Positions 22,263 through 32,295 of a stretch of DNA of 64,000 nucleotides are shown here, one piece after another (position 1 is the first letter of the stretch; every line of letters begins with the position of its first letter). The position numbers and the translations under genes were made by a program. The notes below the pieces were generated by a model. That model did not search any database, was not told the DNA's origin, and saw only the letters and a list, made by a program, of their open reading frames with translations. Origin of the DNA: Marilutibacter aestuarii (GTDB taxonomy: Bacteria; Pseudomonadota; Gammaproteobacteria; Xanthomonadales; Xanthomonadaceae); NCBI RefSeq assembly GCF_006546775.1, contig NZ_VICE01000066.1, forward strand, positions 31,764 to 95,763, written 5' to 3'.

Positions 22263-23399
22263 TTAGTCGCCCGCGCAGAAGCGGGTGTAGTCGATATAGC
22301 CGGGGAAGCTGCGTCCCGCCGCGCAGACGGGGCAGTCGGGGTCGGCGGACAGGCGCGTCTCGCGGAAGCGCATCGCCAGCGCGTCGAAATGCAGCAGGCG
22401 GCCGCGCAGCGGCTCGCCGAGCTCGAGCAGCAACTTGATCGCCTCGGTGGCCTGGATCATGCCCACCACGCCCGGCAACACGCCGAGCACGCCCGCCTCC
22501 GCGCAGTTGGGCGCATCCTCCGGCGATGGCGGTTCGGGGAACAGGCAGCGATAGCAGGGCGCGCTGCCACGATGGCGCCCGGCATCGAACACGCTGGCCT
22601 GGCCCTCGAAGCGATGCACCGCGCCGTAGACCAGGGGCTTGCCGAGCTTCACGCAGGCGTCGTTGAGCAGGTACCGGGCCGGGAAGTTGTCGGCGCCGTC
22701 GATCACCACGTCCGCTGCCCCGATCAGGGCCTCGACGTTGTCGGAAGTGACGCGCTCGGGAAAGGCCTCGATCCGGACGCGCGGATTGAGGGCCGAAAGG
22801 GCCAGTCGTGCCGACTCGACCTTGGCCATGCCGACGCGGGCCTCGGTATGCAGGATCTGCCGCTGCAGGTTGCTGCGGTCGACGACGTCGTCGTCGGCCA
22901 GCACCAGCGTGCCCACGCCCGCCGCGGCCAGGTAGTAGGCGGCCGGGGACCCCAGGCCGCCGGCGCCGACCATCGCGATGCGGGCCGACTGCAGCCGTTG
23001 CTGGCCGGCCTCGCCGATCTCCGGCAGCCGGAGGTGGCGCGAGTAGCGCTCGAAGTAGTCGCGATCGCCGTCGGGCCGTTCGATGGGCAGGCCCTCGGCC
23101 TTCCAGCGCTCGGTCCCGCCCTCGACCGAGGCCACGCTCAGGTAACCGGCCTCGAGCAGGATCTGGGCTGCCTTCAGCGAGCGCCCGCCCACCTGGCAGA
23201 TCAACAGGAGAGACTGCCCGGGGGGCACCGCGTGCGCGTCCAGCCCCTCGGTCAGCACGCCCAAGGGAACGCCGAGTGCGGAGGCCGCATGCCCGAGGGC
23301 GCGCTCATGCGACTCGCGCACGTCCACCAGCAGCGCGCCGGCGCGTTGCCGGCGCAGTGCCTCGCCCGGTTCGATGCGCTCGATGCGGGGCTCAGGCAT
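22263..23399 (-). CDS. moeB: Molybdopterin-synthase adenylyltransferase with N-terminal rhodanese domain
   Basis: 378 residues from ATG 23399. A ThiF/E1-like enzyme that adenylates the C-terminus of MoaD. Residues 1-110 are a rhodanese domain with its active-site loop intact (Cys69 in CQVGGRS). The MoeB domain follows, with the nucleotide loop GAGGLGSPAAYYLA, the ATP-contact DRSNLQRQ, and zinc ligands in CYRC and CPVC. E. coli MoeB lacks the rhodanese part, while eukaryotic MOCS3 carries it at the other end, so one polypeptide here could both adenylate MoaD and deliver sulfur. The start codon lies inside the end of moeA (eight-base overlap). Last gene of mobA-moeA-moeB. Confidence 0.92.
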   Translation of the reverse strand: MPEPRIERIEPGEALRRQRAGALLVDVRESHERALGHAASALGVPLGVLTEGLDAHAVPPGQSLLLICQVGGRSLKAAQILLEAGYLSVASVEGGTERWKAEGLPIERPDGDRDYFERYSRHLRLPEIGEAGQQRLQSARIAMVGAGGLGSPAAYYLAAAGVGTLVLADDDVVDRSNLQRQILHTEARVGMAKVESARLALSALNPRVRIEAFPERVTSDNVEALIGAADVVIDGADNFPARYLLNDACVKLGKPLVYGAVHRFEGQASVFDAGRHRGSAPCYRCLFPEPPSPEDAPNCAEAGVLGVLPGVVGMIQATEAIKLLLELGEPLRGRLLHFDALAMRFRETRLSADPDCPVCAAGRSFPGYIDYTRFCAGD

Positions 23400-24612
23400 A
23401 GACCAGCACCTCGACGGCACTGCCGGCCGCCAGCGATTGCGGGCCTTCGGGCACCACGATCAGCGCGTTGGAGTCGGCGACCGCGCGCAGCCGGTTGGAA
23501 CCGGTCGCCGGGTTGGGGTCGGCCCACAACACGCCATCGTCCGAGGCCGAGAGGCGCGCGCGCTGGAACTCCCGTCGTGCGTGCGGCTTCTCGATGGGTG
23601 CAGCCAGCCGCGCGCGCCACGATGGCCGCGACTCCTCCAGGCCCTGCATCGCATCGACCAGCGGCCGTCCAAGTGCCAGCCAGGTCGCCAGGACCGATAC
23701 CGGGTTGCCGGGCAAGCCAAGGAAACGGCAGCGGTCCATGCTGCCAAACAGCAGTGGCATGCCGGGCTTCATCATCACTTTCCAGAAGTGCACCTCGCCG
23801 AAGCGCTGCAGGACGTCCGGGATATGGTCCTTCTCCCCCGCCGACACCGCGCCGCAGGTGATCACCAGGTCGAAGGCACAGGCGGCGTCGCGCAGGGCGA
23901 CTTCGACCTGGCGGGGTTCGTCGGGCAGGCGCGGCCATGCCGTCGGCTCCAGGCCTTCGGCGCGCAACAAGCCCATCAGCAGTTCGCGGTTGCTGTCGTG
24001 GATCTGGCCCGGCTGCAGCGGCAGGCCGGGCTCGACCAGTTCGTCGCCACTGGTGAACACCGCCACCGTCGGGCGGCGAGAGACCGTGAGAGCGGGCAGG
24101 CCCAGCGACGCGGCCAGCGACACGCGCGCCGGCGACAGGCGCTCGCCGGCATGCAGGACGGTGTCGCCGGCGGTGACATCCTCACCGGCTGCGCGCACAT
24201 GCGCGCCGCGTGCGATGCCCCCGGGTATCCAGACGGTATCGCCCGAGACCTTCGCGTCCTCCTTGATGACCACCGTATCCGCGCCTCGGGGCATGGGCGC
24301 CCCGGTGGTGATCCGAAGGCATTGCCCCGTCGCGACGGGCTGCCCCGTGGCGACACCGGCGAACTGTTCGCCGGCAAGCGCGAGCCAAACGCCCTCGCCC
24401 GCCAGGTCGGCATGGCGCACAGCGAAGCCGTCCATCGCGCTGTTGTCGAAGGGCGGCAACGCGATCGGCGCCACGACGTCGGCGGCCAGTGCGCGTCCGT
24501 GGCAATGGCGCAGCGGCACGGTTTCGGTCTCCAGGCGATGGCGTGCACCGACCTCACGGACGATGGCCAGGGCGTCGTCGAAGCGCAGCCGGCTCGGGAA
24601 TTCGTGGGTCAT
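23392..24612 (-). CDS. moeA: Molybdopterin molybdenumtransferase
   Basis: 406 residues, the standard MoeA length. Inserts molybdate into adenylylated molybdopterin to give active Mo cofactor. Visible motifs: DNSAMDGFAV near residue 57, GAPMPRGADTVV, the MoCF-biosynthesis domain with SGDELVEPG, and CGAVSAGEKDHIPDVL for the molybdate/AMP site, ending in domain IV. The start ATG overlaps the mobA stop codon by four bases (ATGA) and its end overlaps moeB by eight, so the three cofactor genes are tightly coupled. Confidence 0.95.
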   Translation of the reverse strand: MTHEFPSRLRFDDALAIVREVGARHRLETETVPLRHCHGRALAADVVAPIALPPFDNSAMDGFAVRHADLAGEGVWLALAGEQFAGVATGQPVATGQCLRITTGAPMPRGADTVVIKEDAKVSGDTVWIPGGIARGAHVRAAGEDVTAGDTVLHAGERLSPARVSLAASLGLPALTVSRRPTVAVFTSGDELVEPGLPLQPGQIHDSNRELLMGLLRAEGLEPTAWPRLPDEPRQVEVALRDAACAFDLVITCGAVSAGEKDHIPDVLQRFGEVHFWKVMMKPGMPLLFGSMDRCRFLGLPGNPVSVLATWLALGRPLVDAMQGLEESRPSWRARLAAPIEKPHARREFQRARLSASDDGVLWADPNPATGSNRLRAVADSNALIVVPEGPQSLAAGSAVEVLVYA

Positions 24613-25217
24613 GGGAGGCGCGCCTCCATTGGCGGGGGCATGGGCAGGCCGGCATCAGCCAGGTCCTGCGGCGTGTTGAGGTTGCCCAGGCGCACGCCCG
24701 GCAGGCGGCAGGCGGGCATTCCCAGGCGCGCCTGCAGCTCGCGGACGGCCAGTCGACCGGCGTCCAGTGCGTCGGCGATCTCGGGTCGCAGCATCGTCAC
24801 GTCCCACAGCGCCACCAGCGGCTGCAGGCCCTCGTCGTCTTCGGCCACGCCGCCGCCTGCACCGACCCCGGCGAGCAGCAGGTCCAGGCCCGGCTCGAGC
24901 GCCACGAGGTCGACGGGCAGTGTCAGCAGCCAGGGCGTCGGGCAGGTATCGGCCAGCGCCGCGATGCCTGCCAGCGGCCCCTGGTCGGGGCTGCGATCGG
25001 GGATCGCGCGCAGGCCCAGTTCGCGATAGCGGCCGGCATGGGTGTTGGCGCTGACGAGGACGGGCCACGCGCGGCATGCCAGTTGTCCGGCCAGCCACGC
25101 CACCTGCGACTGGCCATCGCGCTCCAGCCAGGCCTTGTCGACGCCGCCCAGGCGCGTGCCCCTCCCCCCGGCCAGCAGGCCGACGGTCACCGTATCGGGG
25201 GAAACTCGAGCAGGCAT
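24609..25217 (-). CDS. mobA: Molybdenum cofactor guanylyltransferase
   Basis: 202 residues from ATG 25217. Transfers GMP from GTP to Mo-molybdopterin, making the bis-MGD cofactor used by nitrate, formate and DMSO reductase-type enzymes. The nucleotide-binding LLAGGRGTRLGGVDKAWL motif is at residues 14-31; the RSPDQGPLAGI segment and LLTLPVDLVALEPG, which corresponds to the metal-binding DxP loop, follow. The sequence is somewhat divergent from E. coli MobA. A much longer same-frame extension runs antisense through der and is not coding. It starts 68 bases after der and overlaps moeA. Confidence 0.9.
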   Translation of the reverse strand: MPARVSPDTVTVGLLAGGRGTRLGGVDKAWLERDGQSQVAWLAGQLACRAWPVLVSANTHAGRYRELGLRAIPDRSPDQGPLAGIAALADTCPTPWLLTLPVDLVALEPGLDLLLAGVGAGGGVAEDDEGLQPLVALWDVTMLRPEIADALDAGRLAVRELQARLGMPACRLPGVRLGNLNTPQDLADAGLPMPPPMEARLP

Positions 25218-25285
25218 CGCAAACCCAGCGCGCAAAGTGCCATTGTGCCGCGCCCACCCGGGCCCGGCCAGCGCGGAACGGGCCG

Positions 25286-26683
25286 TCAGCGACGCTTGAC
25301 GTGCTTGATCAGCCTGCGCTTCTTGGCGATCTGCCGCTCGGTCAGCGTGTTCTTCTTCCCCTCGTAGGGGTTGCTGCCTTCCTTGAACACGAAGCGCACC
25401 GGCGTACCCACCAGCTTGAAGCGCTTGCGGAAGAAGTTCTCCAGATAGCGCTTGTAGCTCTCGGTCAGGGTCCGCAGGCGCGTGCCGTGGATCACGAAGG
25501 TGGGCGGATTGGTCCCCGAGGGATGGCCGAAGCGCAACTTGGCCACGTGGCCGCGCACCGTCGCCGGTGGATTGCTGGCGTAGGCCGCCTCCAGCGCGTT
25601 GTTCACCTCGGTGGTGCCGAACACCCGGGTGGCCGACGCGTGCGCGCGATGCACCGCACGGAACAGCTCGCGCAGGCCGGAGCCGTGCTTGGCGCTGATG
25701 CGCACCGCCTCGGCCCAGCTGACGAAGCCGAGCTTGCGGGCCAGCATCGCTTCGGCCTGCTCGCGCTGGTAGTCGGTCAGCCCGTCCCACTTGTTGATCG
25801 CCACGACCAGGGCGCGGCCGGCGTCGAGCGCCAGGGCCAGCACGGTGGCGTCCTGGTCGGTCACGCCCTCGGTTGCGTCGAGCATGATCACCGCGACCTG
25901 GCATTGCTCGATCGCCTGCAGGGTCTTGATGATCGAGAACTTCTCCACGGCCTCGTCGACGCGCGACTTGCGGCGCACGCCGGCCGTGTCGACCAGCCGG
26001 TACAGGCGCCCGTCGCGCTCCATGTCGATCGCGACCGAATCGCGCGTCGTGCCCGGCACTTCCGAGGCGATCATGCGCTCCTCGCCCAGCAGGCGGTTGA
26101 CGAGGGTCGACTTGCCCACGTTCGGACGGCCGATGAAGGCGATGCGGACCCGGTCGGGATCGCTGTCGAGTTCGACCTGCGTCCCCTCCTCCGGCAGCCG
26201 TCCGATCACCTCGTCGATCAGCTCGTCGATGCCGCGGCGATGCGCCGAGGCGACGTCGACTGCGTCGCTGAACCCATAACGCGAGAACTCGTTGATCGCC
26301 GCGTCGCTGTCCAGGCCGTCGGTCTTGTTGACCACCAGCAACGTCGGCCGGGCCGTCTTTCGCAGCCAGGCCAGGATCTCGTCGTCCAGCGCCGAGGCAC
26401 CCTCGCGCCCGTCGACGATGAACAGGACCAGGTCGGCCTCCTCCGCGGCGGCGCGCGCCTGGCGGGTGGTGGCGCCGACCAGGCCCTCGTCCTCGCCGGC
26501 GATGCCGCCGGTGTCCACGACCGCGAAATGGCGCCGCCCCTCGGGTCGGCACACGCCGTAATGGCGATCACGGGTCACGCCCGGCTCGTCGTGGACGAGC
26601 GCGTCCCGCGTGCGGGTCAGGACATTGAACAACGTGGACTTGCCGACGTTGGGGCGGCCCACGAGGGCGACGAGCGGGAGCAT
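25286..26683 (-). CDS. der: Ribosome-assembly GTPase Der (EngA)
   Basis: 465 residues. Essential GTPase for 50S subunit maturation, unique in having two G domains. The first P-loop is at residues 9-17 (GRPNVGKST) and the second copy is near residue 180; each is followed by the DTxG motif ([23 protein letters not shown]) and NKxD ([20 protein letters not shown]). The C-terminal KH-like domain ends in a basic tail ([12 protein letters not shown]). I start at ATG 26683; the longer frame adds a non-conserved stretch. It is preceded by bamB, the usual gammaproteobacterial order. Confidence 0.97.
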   Translation of the reverse strand: MLPLVALVGRPNVGKSTLFNVLTRTRDALVHDEPGVTRDRHYGVCRPEGRRHFAVVDTGGIAGEDEGLVGATTRQARAAAEEADLVLFIVDGREGASALDDEILAWLRKTARPTLLVVNKTDGLDSDAAINEFSRYGFSDAVDVASAHRRGIDELIDEVIGRLPEEGTQVELDSDPDRVRIAFIGRPNVGKSTLVNRLLGEERMIASEVPGTTRDSVAIDMERDGRLYRLVDTAGVRRKSRVDEAVEKFSIIKTLQAIEQCQVAVIMLDATEGVTDQDATVLALALDAGRALVVAINKWDGLTDYQREQAEAMLARKLGFVSWAEAVRISAKHGSGLRELFRAVHRAHASATRVFGTTEVNNALEAAYASNPPATVRGHVAKLRFGHPSGTNPPTFVIHGTRLRTLTESYKRYLENFFRKRFKLVGTPVRFVFKEGSNPYEGKKNTLTERQIAKKRRLIKHVKRR

Positions 26684-26871
26684 AGGACGAGCCTGGCAGG
26701 TTGCGGTCGCAGGCGTCGGGGACGCGTGCGGTGGATGGAAACGACAACGGTCGGCAGGCACCGGGGCGCCCGTCGACCGTGGCAGTGTGTATCAAAGCGC
26801 GGGCGCGCGCATCCGGACCGCCCGCAAGGGGACCCTGTCGCCCCCGTCGGGGCGCGACCGGGACGTGTCGC

Positions 26872-28062
26872 TTACCGCAGCGCGAACGCGCTCAGCCGGC
26901 CGTCGACGTTCTGCACGAGGAGGATGCCGTCGGCCACGACCGGCGCCGCCCGCAGCGGATCGCGTCCCGCGCGGACGCGGGCGGCGAACTCGCCGTTGTC
27001 GAGCTTCATCCAGTGCAGGTAACCCTCGAAGTCGCCCACGACCGCGTAATCGCCCTGCACCGCGGCGCCGGTCGGGTTGCGGCGTGCCAGCGCGGGCTGC
27101 TGCCAGAAGGCCGAACCACTGCGCTTGTCCAGTGCGTAGACACTGCCTGACGGCGAGGAGACGACCAGGCGGTCGGACGCGACGCCGATGCGACCGGCAC
27201 CACCTTCCTCGGCAGCCCACATGGGACGGCCGCTCGGCCCGTCGATGGCCAGGGTGCGGCCTTCGTAGCTGGTCGCGAAGATGATCTGCCCGTCCAGGAC
27301 GGGGGTGCCATCGACGTCGGACATGCGGTCGAGTTCGGTACGTCCTTCCTGCTGGCCGACGGCCTGCTCCCACAGCGGGCGGCCATCGTTGAGCGACAGC
27401 GCCGACACCGTGCCGTCGTCGTTGCCGACGAAGACGAAGCCGGGTCCCAGCAGCGGGGCATCGTTGCCGCGCACCGACAGGGTCGGCACGTCGTGGTTCC
27501 AGAACCAGCGGCGCTCGCCGCTGGCGGCGTCGAACGCGGTGACGCGATTGTCGTTGGAGCGCACCAGCACCAGGCCCATGCCGATGGCCGGCGCAGCGAT
27601 CACTTCATTGGGCACCTCGGCCTGCCAGCGTTCGGCACCGGTCTCGGCGTCCAGGGCGATCACCACGCCGTCGAGCGTGCCCACGACCACCAGGCCATCG
27701 CCCACGCCGGGGCCGCCGCTGACGGGCAATTCGCTGTCGTAATGCCAAAGCCGGTTGCCGCTCTGCAGGTCCAGCGCCGAGACCCCGCCTTCCACTGCGG
27801 CGGCATAGACGCGGCCATCGAGCACGACCGGCCCCTGGCGCGCGCCCATGCGGCCCTCGCCCTTGCCGACGTTGGTCGACCACAGTTCGGCGACGGTCTG
27901 GCTGGGTGCGAACTCCACCAGTTCAGCCGGTTCGTTGGGCTTGACCTTGCCTCCGCCGAACCAGCCCTTGACGGTGCTGCAGGCAGCCAGGGCGAACACG
28001 CAGGACACCACCAGGGTGCCACGGAGCAGGAAGGACAGCGGACGCTTGGGGGCGGACTTCAT
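26872..28062 (-). CDS. bamB: Outer-membrane assembly lipoprotein BamB
   Basis: 396 residues. Lipoprotein of the BAM complex that inserts beta-barrel proteins in the outer membrane. The signal ends at LAAC with the acylated Cys28. The rest is an eight-bladed PQQ-type propeller with repeats of the form GxVxALDxxxGxxxW (for example VSALDLQSGNRLWHYD, VIALDAETGAERWQAEV, VTAFDAASGERRWFW). Start ATG 28062 shares one base with the yfgM stop codon, so the two are coupled. Longer upstream frames are antisense or off-frame through yfgM. Confidence 0.95.
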   Translation of the reverse strand: MKSAPKRPLSFLLRGTLVVSCVFALAACSTVKGWFGGGKVKPNEPAELVEFAPSQTVAELWSTNVGKGEGRMGARQGPVVLDGRVYAAAVEGGVSALDLQSGNRLWHYDSELPVSGGPGVGDGLVVVGTLDGVVIALDAETGAERWQAEVPNEVIAAPAIGMGLVLVRSNDNRVTAFDAASGERRWFWNHDVPTLSVRGNDAPLLGPGFVFVGNDDGTVSALSLNDGRPLWEQAVGQQEGRTELDRMSDVDGTPVLDGQIIFATSYEGRTLAIDGPSGRPMWAAEEGGAGRIGVASDRLVVSSPSGSVYALDKRSGSAFWQQPALARRNPTGAAVQGDYAVVGDFEGYLHWMKLDNGEFAARVRAGRDPLRAAPVVADGILLVQNVDGRLSAFALR

Positions 28063-28691
28063 CAGGACTTGGCCTCGTCTTCGGCAGGCGTACCACCGAC
28101 TTCGGTGAGTTTGAGTTCGAGCAGGCGACGCAGCGGCGAGCCCACGTCCATCTTCGCCAGGGCCTTTTCGTAAGAGCCCCGGGCGGCGGCGTGGTCGCCA
28201 AGTGCATAGTGGGCGTCGCCGAGCACTTCCAGGCCGCTGGCGCTGTCCTCGGCGGCCATCAGGCGGGCGGCTTCCGCGGCTTTGCCGGCATCGATCAGCA
28301 GGCGCGCCTGGCGCTGGTCGATCACGGACTTGAGCGCGGGATCGGCTTCCTGGATGCCCTGCAGGGTGGCGATCGCCTTGTCGGCTTCGCCGGCGGCGGC
28401 CTGCGACTTGGCCAGTTCGAGCGCGGCCAGCGTCGACAACATGCCCGGCTGCAGTCCGGCGCCCAGTTCGGCGGCGTTGGGCTGGCCGGCATCGATGGCC
28501 TCGACGGCCACGGCATAGCGGTCGGCCTCGGCCAGCTTCTCCTGGGTGGCCTGGTGCTGCCACCACTTCCAGCCACCGATCGCCCCGAGCCCCAGTGCGA
28601 TGCCACCGAGCAACCCCAGGGCGTTGTTGCGCAGCCACTGCAGCACGCGCTCGCTTTGTTCGTGTTCGTCGAGAAGTTCGTCGATTGCCAT
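28062..28691 (-). CDS. yfgM: YfgM-like inner-membrane TPR protein (ancillary SecYEG translocon subunit)
   Basis: 209 residues. A short cytoplasmic N-terminus containing DEHEQSERVLQWLRNN, one membrane segment at residues 24-44 (ALGLLGGIALGLGAIGGWKWW), then a periplasmic domain with TPR-like repeats. This is the TPR_21 architecture of E. coli YfgM, which associates with SecYEG and PpiD and assists chaperones passing proteins to the periplasm. It sits just before bamB, as in E. coli, and overlaps it by one base. Confidence 0.9.
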   Translation of the reverse strand: MAIDELLDEHEQSERVLQWLRNNALGLLGGIALGLGAIGGWKWWQHQATQEKLAEADRYAVAVEAIDAGQPNAAELGAGLQPGMLSTLAALELAKSQAAAGEADKAIATLQGIQEADPALKSVIDQRQARLLIDAGKAAEAARLMAAEDSASGLEVLGDAHYALGDHAAARGSYEKALAKMDVGSPLRRLLELKLTEVGGTPAEDEAKS

Positions 28692-28812
28692 TGGGTATGC
28701 GCTACCTGCACGGTCGGGGGAAACACCGCAGCCGGCCTTTCGGCCGGCTGTCGGGTCCCGGTCTCTGGCCTGGGCCAGTGGAGGGATTCAAGCCGCGATG
28801 GGCCGGAATCGC

Positions 28813-29655
28813 TTACTCCGATGCCGGCACCACGGAACCGTCAGAGGATAGCTTAAAGCGCGCCACCGTGCCTCGACTGAACGGTGCCAGATCGAGGGAT
28901 TCGCCGTCCGCGGTGACGTCGACGGCAGCGGCATTGCCCAGCTTGACGCTGGCGACTTCGCCGGCCTCGAAGCGGCGTTCCTCGCCGGCGGCGAGCAGCC
29001 CCTTCTCGACCGAGCGGCCCTGGGCATCGAACAGTTCCACCCAGCTTTCGCCGGTGAACTTCAGCACCAGGTCGCCATCGGAGTCATCGACCGAAGCGGC
29101 ACGCGGGGTCATCGACGCCACCACCGGCGTGCGATGCACGGTCGGTGCCTGGCTGGGTTCCGCCGGCGCCGGCGAAAGCACCGCGATGTCGTCGGGCACT
29201 TCCAGCGACTGCGTGGCCGGCGCCTTCCTGCCCAGGTGGGGTCCGGTGTAGAACCACACCGGAACCGCCAGCGCGAGGGTCATGACGATGTACACCGCGC
29301 GCTTGGTGGCCTGCTCCATCACGCGGCGATAGCGCGGCGTATGGGAGTAGCTGACCAGTTCGGGCGGCGCCACCGGCGCCACTTCGGCGCGGTCCAGGCA
29401 GGCGTCCACGTCCAGGTCGAGCTTGAGCAGGCGCGCATAGCTGCGCAGTTGCCCGCGGACGAAGATCGTCGCGCCCAGGGCACTCCAGTCGTCGTTCTCC
29501 AGGGCCTGGACGATCCTCGCGGGCATCTTCAGCCGGGAGGCGACGTCCTCACGGGTGAGACCGGCGGCCTCGCGGGCAAGCCGCAGGCGAGCGCCGCAAC
29601 TCACGTCCGCGCCCCCGGACGCAGGACCGGATTGGGTTGGGTTCAACTCATTCAT
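28813..29655 (-). CDS. rodZ: RodZ-like helix-turn-helix membrane protein
   Basis: 280 residues. RodZ links MreB to the cell-elongation machinery and keeps rod shape. An N-terminal HTH_25 domain (about residues 20-85, with LRLAREAAGLTREDVASRLKM and GATIFVRGQLRSYARLLKLD), one membrane segment at 120-137, a Pro/Ala-rich periplasmic linker, and a C-terminal DUF4115-type beta domain (LKFTGESWVELFDAQGR). Order and size match. The start overlaps the pilF stop by four bases (ATGA). Confidence 0.9.
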   Translation of the reverse strand: MNELNPTQSGPASGGADVSCGARLRLAREAAGLTREDVASRLKMPARIVQALENDDWSALGATIFVRGQLRSYARLLKLDLDVDACLDRAEVAPVAPPELVSYSHTPRYRRVMEQATKRAVYIVMTLALAVPVWFYTGPHLGRKAPATQSLEVPDDIAVLSPAPAEPSQAPTVHRTPVVASMTPRAASVDDSDGDLVLKFTGESWVELFDAQGRSVEKGLLAAGEERRFEAGEVASVKLGNAAAVDVTADGESLDLAPFSRGTVARFKLSSDGSVVPASE

Positions 29656-30515
29656 GGTGTACCACTCTCCCCCGTATCGGAGCCACCCGCAGCCGGGAAC
29701 TCCGCCCTCAGTCTCTGAACATAGCGATCCGCGGCGACGTTGTCGCCGAGTTGGCGCTCAATCTGTGACGCAAGCATCAGCGCTTGCGGATCGGCCGGTG
29801 CCGCTGCCAGCCTGCGCTCGGAAAAAGCCCGCGCCTGGAAGGCGCGACCGGCCCGGAATTCGCGTTCGGCCATCACCCCGAGCGCCACCGGATTGGCCGG
29901 GTCGACCTTCAGTGCGGCCTCCAGGTACTGCTGCGCGCGATCGGGCATGCCGGCCTTGTCGGCGCAGGCGCCGGCGTTGGCCATCGCGAACGATGGCGTG
30001 GCGTAGCCCGGGTCAGCCAGCGCGCGGTTGAACCAGTCCAGAGACTCGGCCTCGCGCCCGGCCTGCCGGCACATCCAGATGCCGTAGTTGTTGAAACTGT
30101 TCCCGCGCGGATAGACCTCGGCCGCCTTGCGGTAGTACTCACCGGCGCTCGAATCGCGTCCACGACGGGACTGCACGGCCGCCATCAGGGTCAGGCCGGC
30201 GACCGAGCGGTCATCGAACCGGAGGGCCTTGCGCGCCGCCGCTTCGGCATCGTCCAGGCGGCCCTCGGCCAGGGCCTGCTGGCCCTTGCGCGCTTCGAGG
30301 AGCGCGCGGGACGAGGATTGGCCGCGATCGCCGTCGCTCGCCTGGTAGTCCGGCGCCACCTGGGTGTACTCGACGTCATTGAGGTCGGGCCGGACGAAAC
30401 TGAGCCGGCTGCAGGCGCTGGCGGCGAACAGCACCAGCGCGGACAAGAGGAGTGGGCGGGCCAGTCGGGCCAGCCCGGTTGAAGTCGTCGGCAATCGGGC
30501 TTCACGCCGCGGCAT
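29652..30515 (-). CDS. pilF: Type IV pilus biogenesis lipoprotein PilF/PilW
   Basis: 287 residues from ATG 30515 (a GTG just before it is also possible). Lipoprotein signal ending in ASAC with acylated Cys35. TPR repeats follow, including [23 protein letters not shown] and the hallmark [27 protein letters not shown]. PilF (PilW in Neisseria) is the pilotin that carries the PilQ secretin to the outer membrane. It lies between rlmN and rodZ, overlapping both, which is the conserved gammaproteobacterial order. Confidence 0.92.
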   Translation of the reverse strand: MPRREARLPTTSTGLARLARPLLLSALVLFAASACSRLSFVRPDLNDVEYTQVAPDYQASDGDRGQSSSRALLEARKGQQALAEGRLDDAEAAARKALRFDDRSVAGLTLMAAVQSRRGRDSSAGEYYRKAAEVYPRGNSFNNYGIWMCRQAGREAESLDWFNRALADPGYATPSFAMANAGACADKAGMPDRAQQYLEAALKVDPANPVALGVMAEREFRAGRAFQARAFSERRLAAAPADPQALMLASQIERQLGDNVAADRYVQRLRAEFPAAGGSDTGESGTP

Positions 30516-31788
30516 CACCTGCTCCCTGCGACTGCAGTGTCTTGAGGAAGGCCGCCTGGCGGCGGGTCTTGTCGGTCACCTGGCCCTTGAGCTGCCCGCA
30601 GGCGGCGTCAATGTCGTCGCCGCGGGTGCGCCTGACCGTGGTCAGGACGCGCGCGTCCTGCAGCAGCTTCTGGAACACGTGGATGTCGGCGTCGTCCGAG
30701 CGCTCGAAACGCGTGCCCGGGAAGGGGTTGAAGGGAATCAGGTTGACCTTGGCCGCGTCCTTCATCTGGACCGCGTTGCCGAACTGCCGCATCAGGCGGG
30801 CGAGCTCCCGCGCGTGCTGGGGCTGGTCGTTGACGCCCTTCATCAGGGTGTACTCGAAGGTGATCGACGAGCGCGGCTTGCGCTTGACGTAGCGTTGGCA
30901 GGCCGCCATCAGCTCGTGGATCGGGTACTTCTTGTTGAGCGGCACCAGTTCGGTGCGCAGCTCGTCGTTGGCGGCATGCAGCGACACCGCCAGGGAGACG
31001 TCGCTCTCCTGGCCGAGGCGGTCGATCATCGGCACCATGCCGGCGGTGGACAGGGTGACGCGCTTGTTGGCCAGGCCGTAGCCCAGGTCGTCGCGCATGA
31101 TGCTCATGGCGCGCACGACGTTGTCGAAATTGGCCAGCGGCTCGCCCATGCCCATCATCACCACGTTGGTGAGGCGACGCTGCTGGTGCGGCACGTTGCC
31201 CAGGTGGCGCGCGGCGACCCAGACCTGGCCGATGATCTCGGCCGTCGACAGGTTGCGGTTGAAACCCTGGGTGGCGGTCGAGCAGAACTGGCAGTTGAGC
31301 GCACAGCCCACCTGCGAGGACACGCACAACGTGCCCCGGCTCTTCTCGGGGATGTAGACCGTCTCGATCGCGTTCTTCGCGTCCATGCCCAGCAGCCACT
31401 TGTGGGTGCCGTCGGCGGAGGGCTTGTCGAACAGTACGATCGGCGCGCGCACCACCGCGCGTTCCTCGAGCTTGGCGCGCAGCACCTTGCCCAGGTCGGT
31501 CATGTCGGTGAAATCGGTGACGTGGCGGTGGTGGATCCACTTCATCACCTGGTGGGCGCGATAGCGCTTCTCGTCCAGCTCCTGCTCGAAGAAATCCTCG
31601 AGCGAGGTGCGGTCGAGGTCGAAGATGTTGCGGCGGCCATCGACCGACGCGCCCGTCTTCGCGGAGGGCGGAGCCGCGACCGGCTCCGCCTTCGCCGCCT
31701 GCCCCTCGAGCCCCACGATGGCATCGGCGGCGACCGGGTCCACGGTGCCGTCGTGCGCGTTCGGGTTGTCGTGCTGCGTGGACATCAT
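30502..31788 (-). CDS. rlmN: Dual-specificity 23S rRNA/tRNA adenine-C2 methyltransferase RlmN
   Basis: 428 residues from ATG 31788 (a second ATG is the next codon). Radical-SAM enzyme that methylates A2503 of 23S rRNA and A37 of some tRNAs. The cluster Cys residues are 162, 166 and 169 in CALNCQFC. The [14 protein letters not shown] motif and a C-terminal Cys in IDAACGQL, equivalent to the one that forms the transient methylene bridge, are present. The N-terminal 50 residues are an Ala-rich extension not found in E. coli. It follows ndk by 17 bases and overlaps pilF. Confidence 0.96.
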   Translation of the reverse strand: MMSTQHDNPNAHDGTVDPVAADAIVGLEGQAAKAEPVAAPPSAKTGASVDGRRNIFDLDRTSLEDFFEQELDEKRYRAHQVMKWIHHRHVTDFTDMTDLGKVLRAKLEERAVVRAPIVLFDKPSADGTHKWLLGMDAKNAIETVYIPEKSRGTLCVSSQVGCALNCQFCSTATQGFNRNLSTAEIIGQVWVAARHLGNVPHQQRRLTNVVMMGMGEPLANFDNVVRAMSIMRDDLGYGLANKRVTLSTAGMVPMIDRLGQESDVSLAVSLHAANDELRTELVPLNKKYPIHELMAACQRYVKRKPRSSITFEYTLMKGVNDQPQHARELARLMRQFGNAVQMKDAAKVNLIPFNPFPGTRFERSDDADIHVFQKLLQDARVLTTVRRTRGDDIDAACGQLKGQVTDKTRRQAAFLKTLQSQGAGDAAA

Positions 31789-31805
31789 CGGGCAGGCGTC
31801 TTGGA

Positions 31806-32231
31806 TCAGCGTGCGAACACGTCGGTGGCCGGGAAGAAGTACGCGATCTCGACCGCGGCGTTCTCCAGGCTGTCGGAACCGTGCACCGCGTTCGCGTCGA
31901 TGCTGTCGGCGAAGTCGGCGCGGATCGTGCCCGCCTCGGCTTCCTTCGGGTTGGTCGCGCCCATCAGCTCGCGGTTCTTCAGCACGGCGCCCTCGCCCTC
32001 GAGGGCCTGCACCATCACCGGGCCGGAGATCATGAACTCCACCAGGGCATTGAAGAACGGACGCTCGCGGTGCACGGCATAGAAGCCTTCGGCCTCCTGG
32101 CGCGACAGCTGCTTCATCTTCGCGGCAACGACCTTCAGGCCCGCCTTCTCGAAGCGGGAGTAGATTTCGCCGATGACGTTCTTGGCGACGGCATCGGGCT
32201 TGATGATCGAAAGGGTGCGCTCCAGCGCCAT
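31806..32231 (-). CDS. ndk: Nucleoside diphosphate kinase
   Basis: 141 residues, the exact family size. Balances NTP pools by phosphate transfer through a phosphohistidine, His117 in NAVHGSDS. The N-terminal [12 protein letters not shown] motif confirms the start at ATG 32231, preceded by GGAGAT. First gene of the ndk-rlmN-pilF-rodZ block. Its leader contains a terminator-like hairpin, described separately. Confidence 0.97.
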   Translation of the reverse strand: MALERTLSIIKPDAVAKNVIGEIYSRFEKAGLKVVAAKMKQLSRQEAEGFYAVHRERPFFNALVEFMISGPVMVQALEGEGAVLKNRELMGATNPKEAEAGTIRADFADSIDANAVHGSDSLENAAVEIAYFFPATDVFAR

Positions 32232-32259
32232 GGAAATATCTCCGGGTAGGCGGGCCGCT

Positions 32260-32279
32260 CTCGCCGGATCCTTGGCGAG
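32260..32279 (-). promoter_or_regulatory. Hairpin just upstream of the ndk ribosome site
   Basis: CTCGCC-AAGGATCC-GGCGAG on the minus strand, six base pairs, located 29-48 bases before the ndk ATG and downstream of the terminator hairpin. It could be an alternative structure to that terminator; there is no direct evidence for switching. Confidence 0.4.
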
Positions 32280-32295
32280 TGCCCGAGAGTAACAG

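Noticed and set aside
24609..26552. Apparent fusion frame of 647 codons joining mobA to the region of der
   Set aside because: Only the last 202 codons match MobA; the earlier part is an off-frame read through der.
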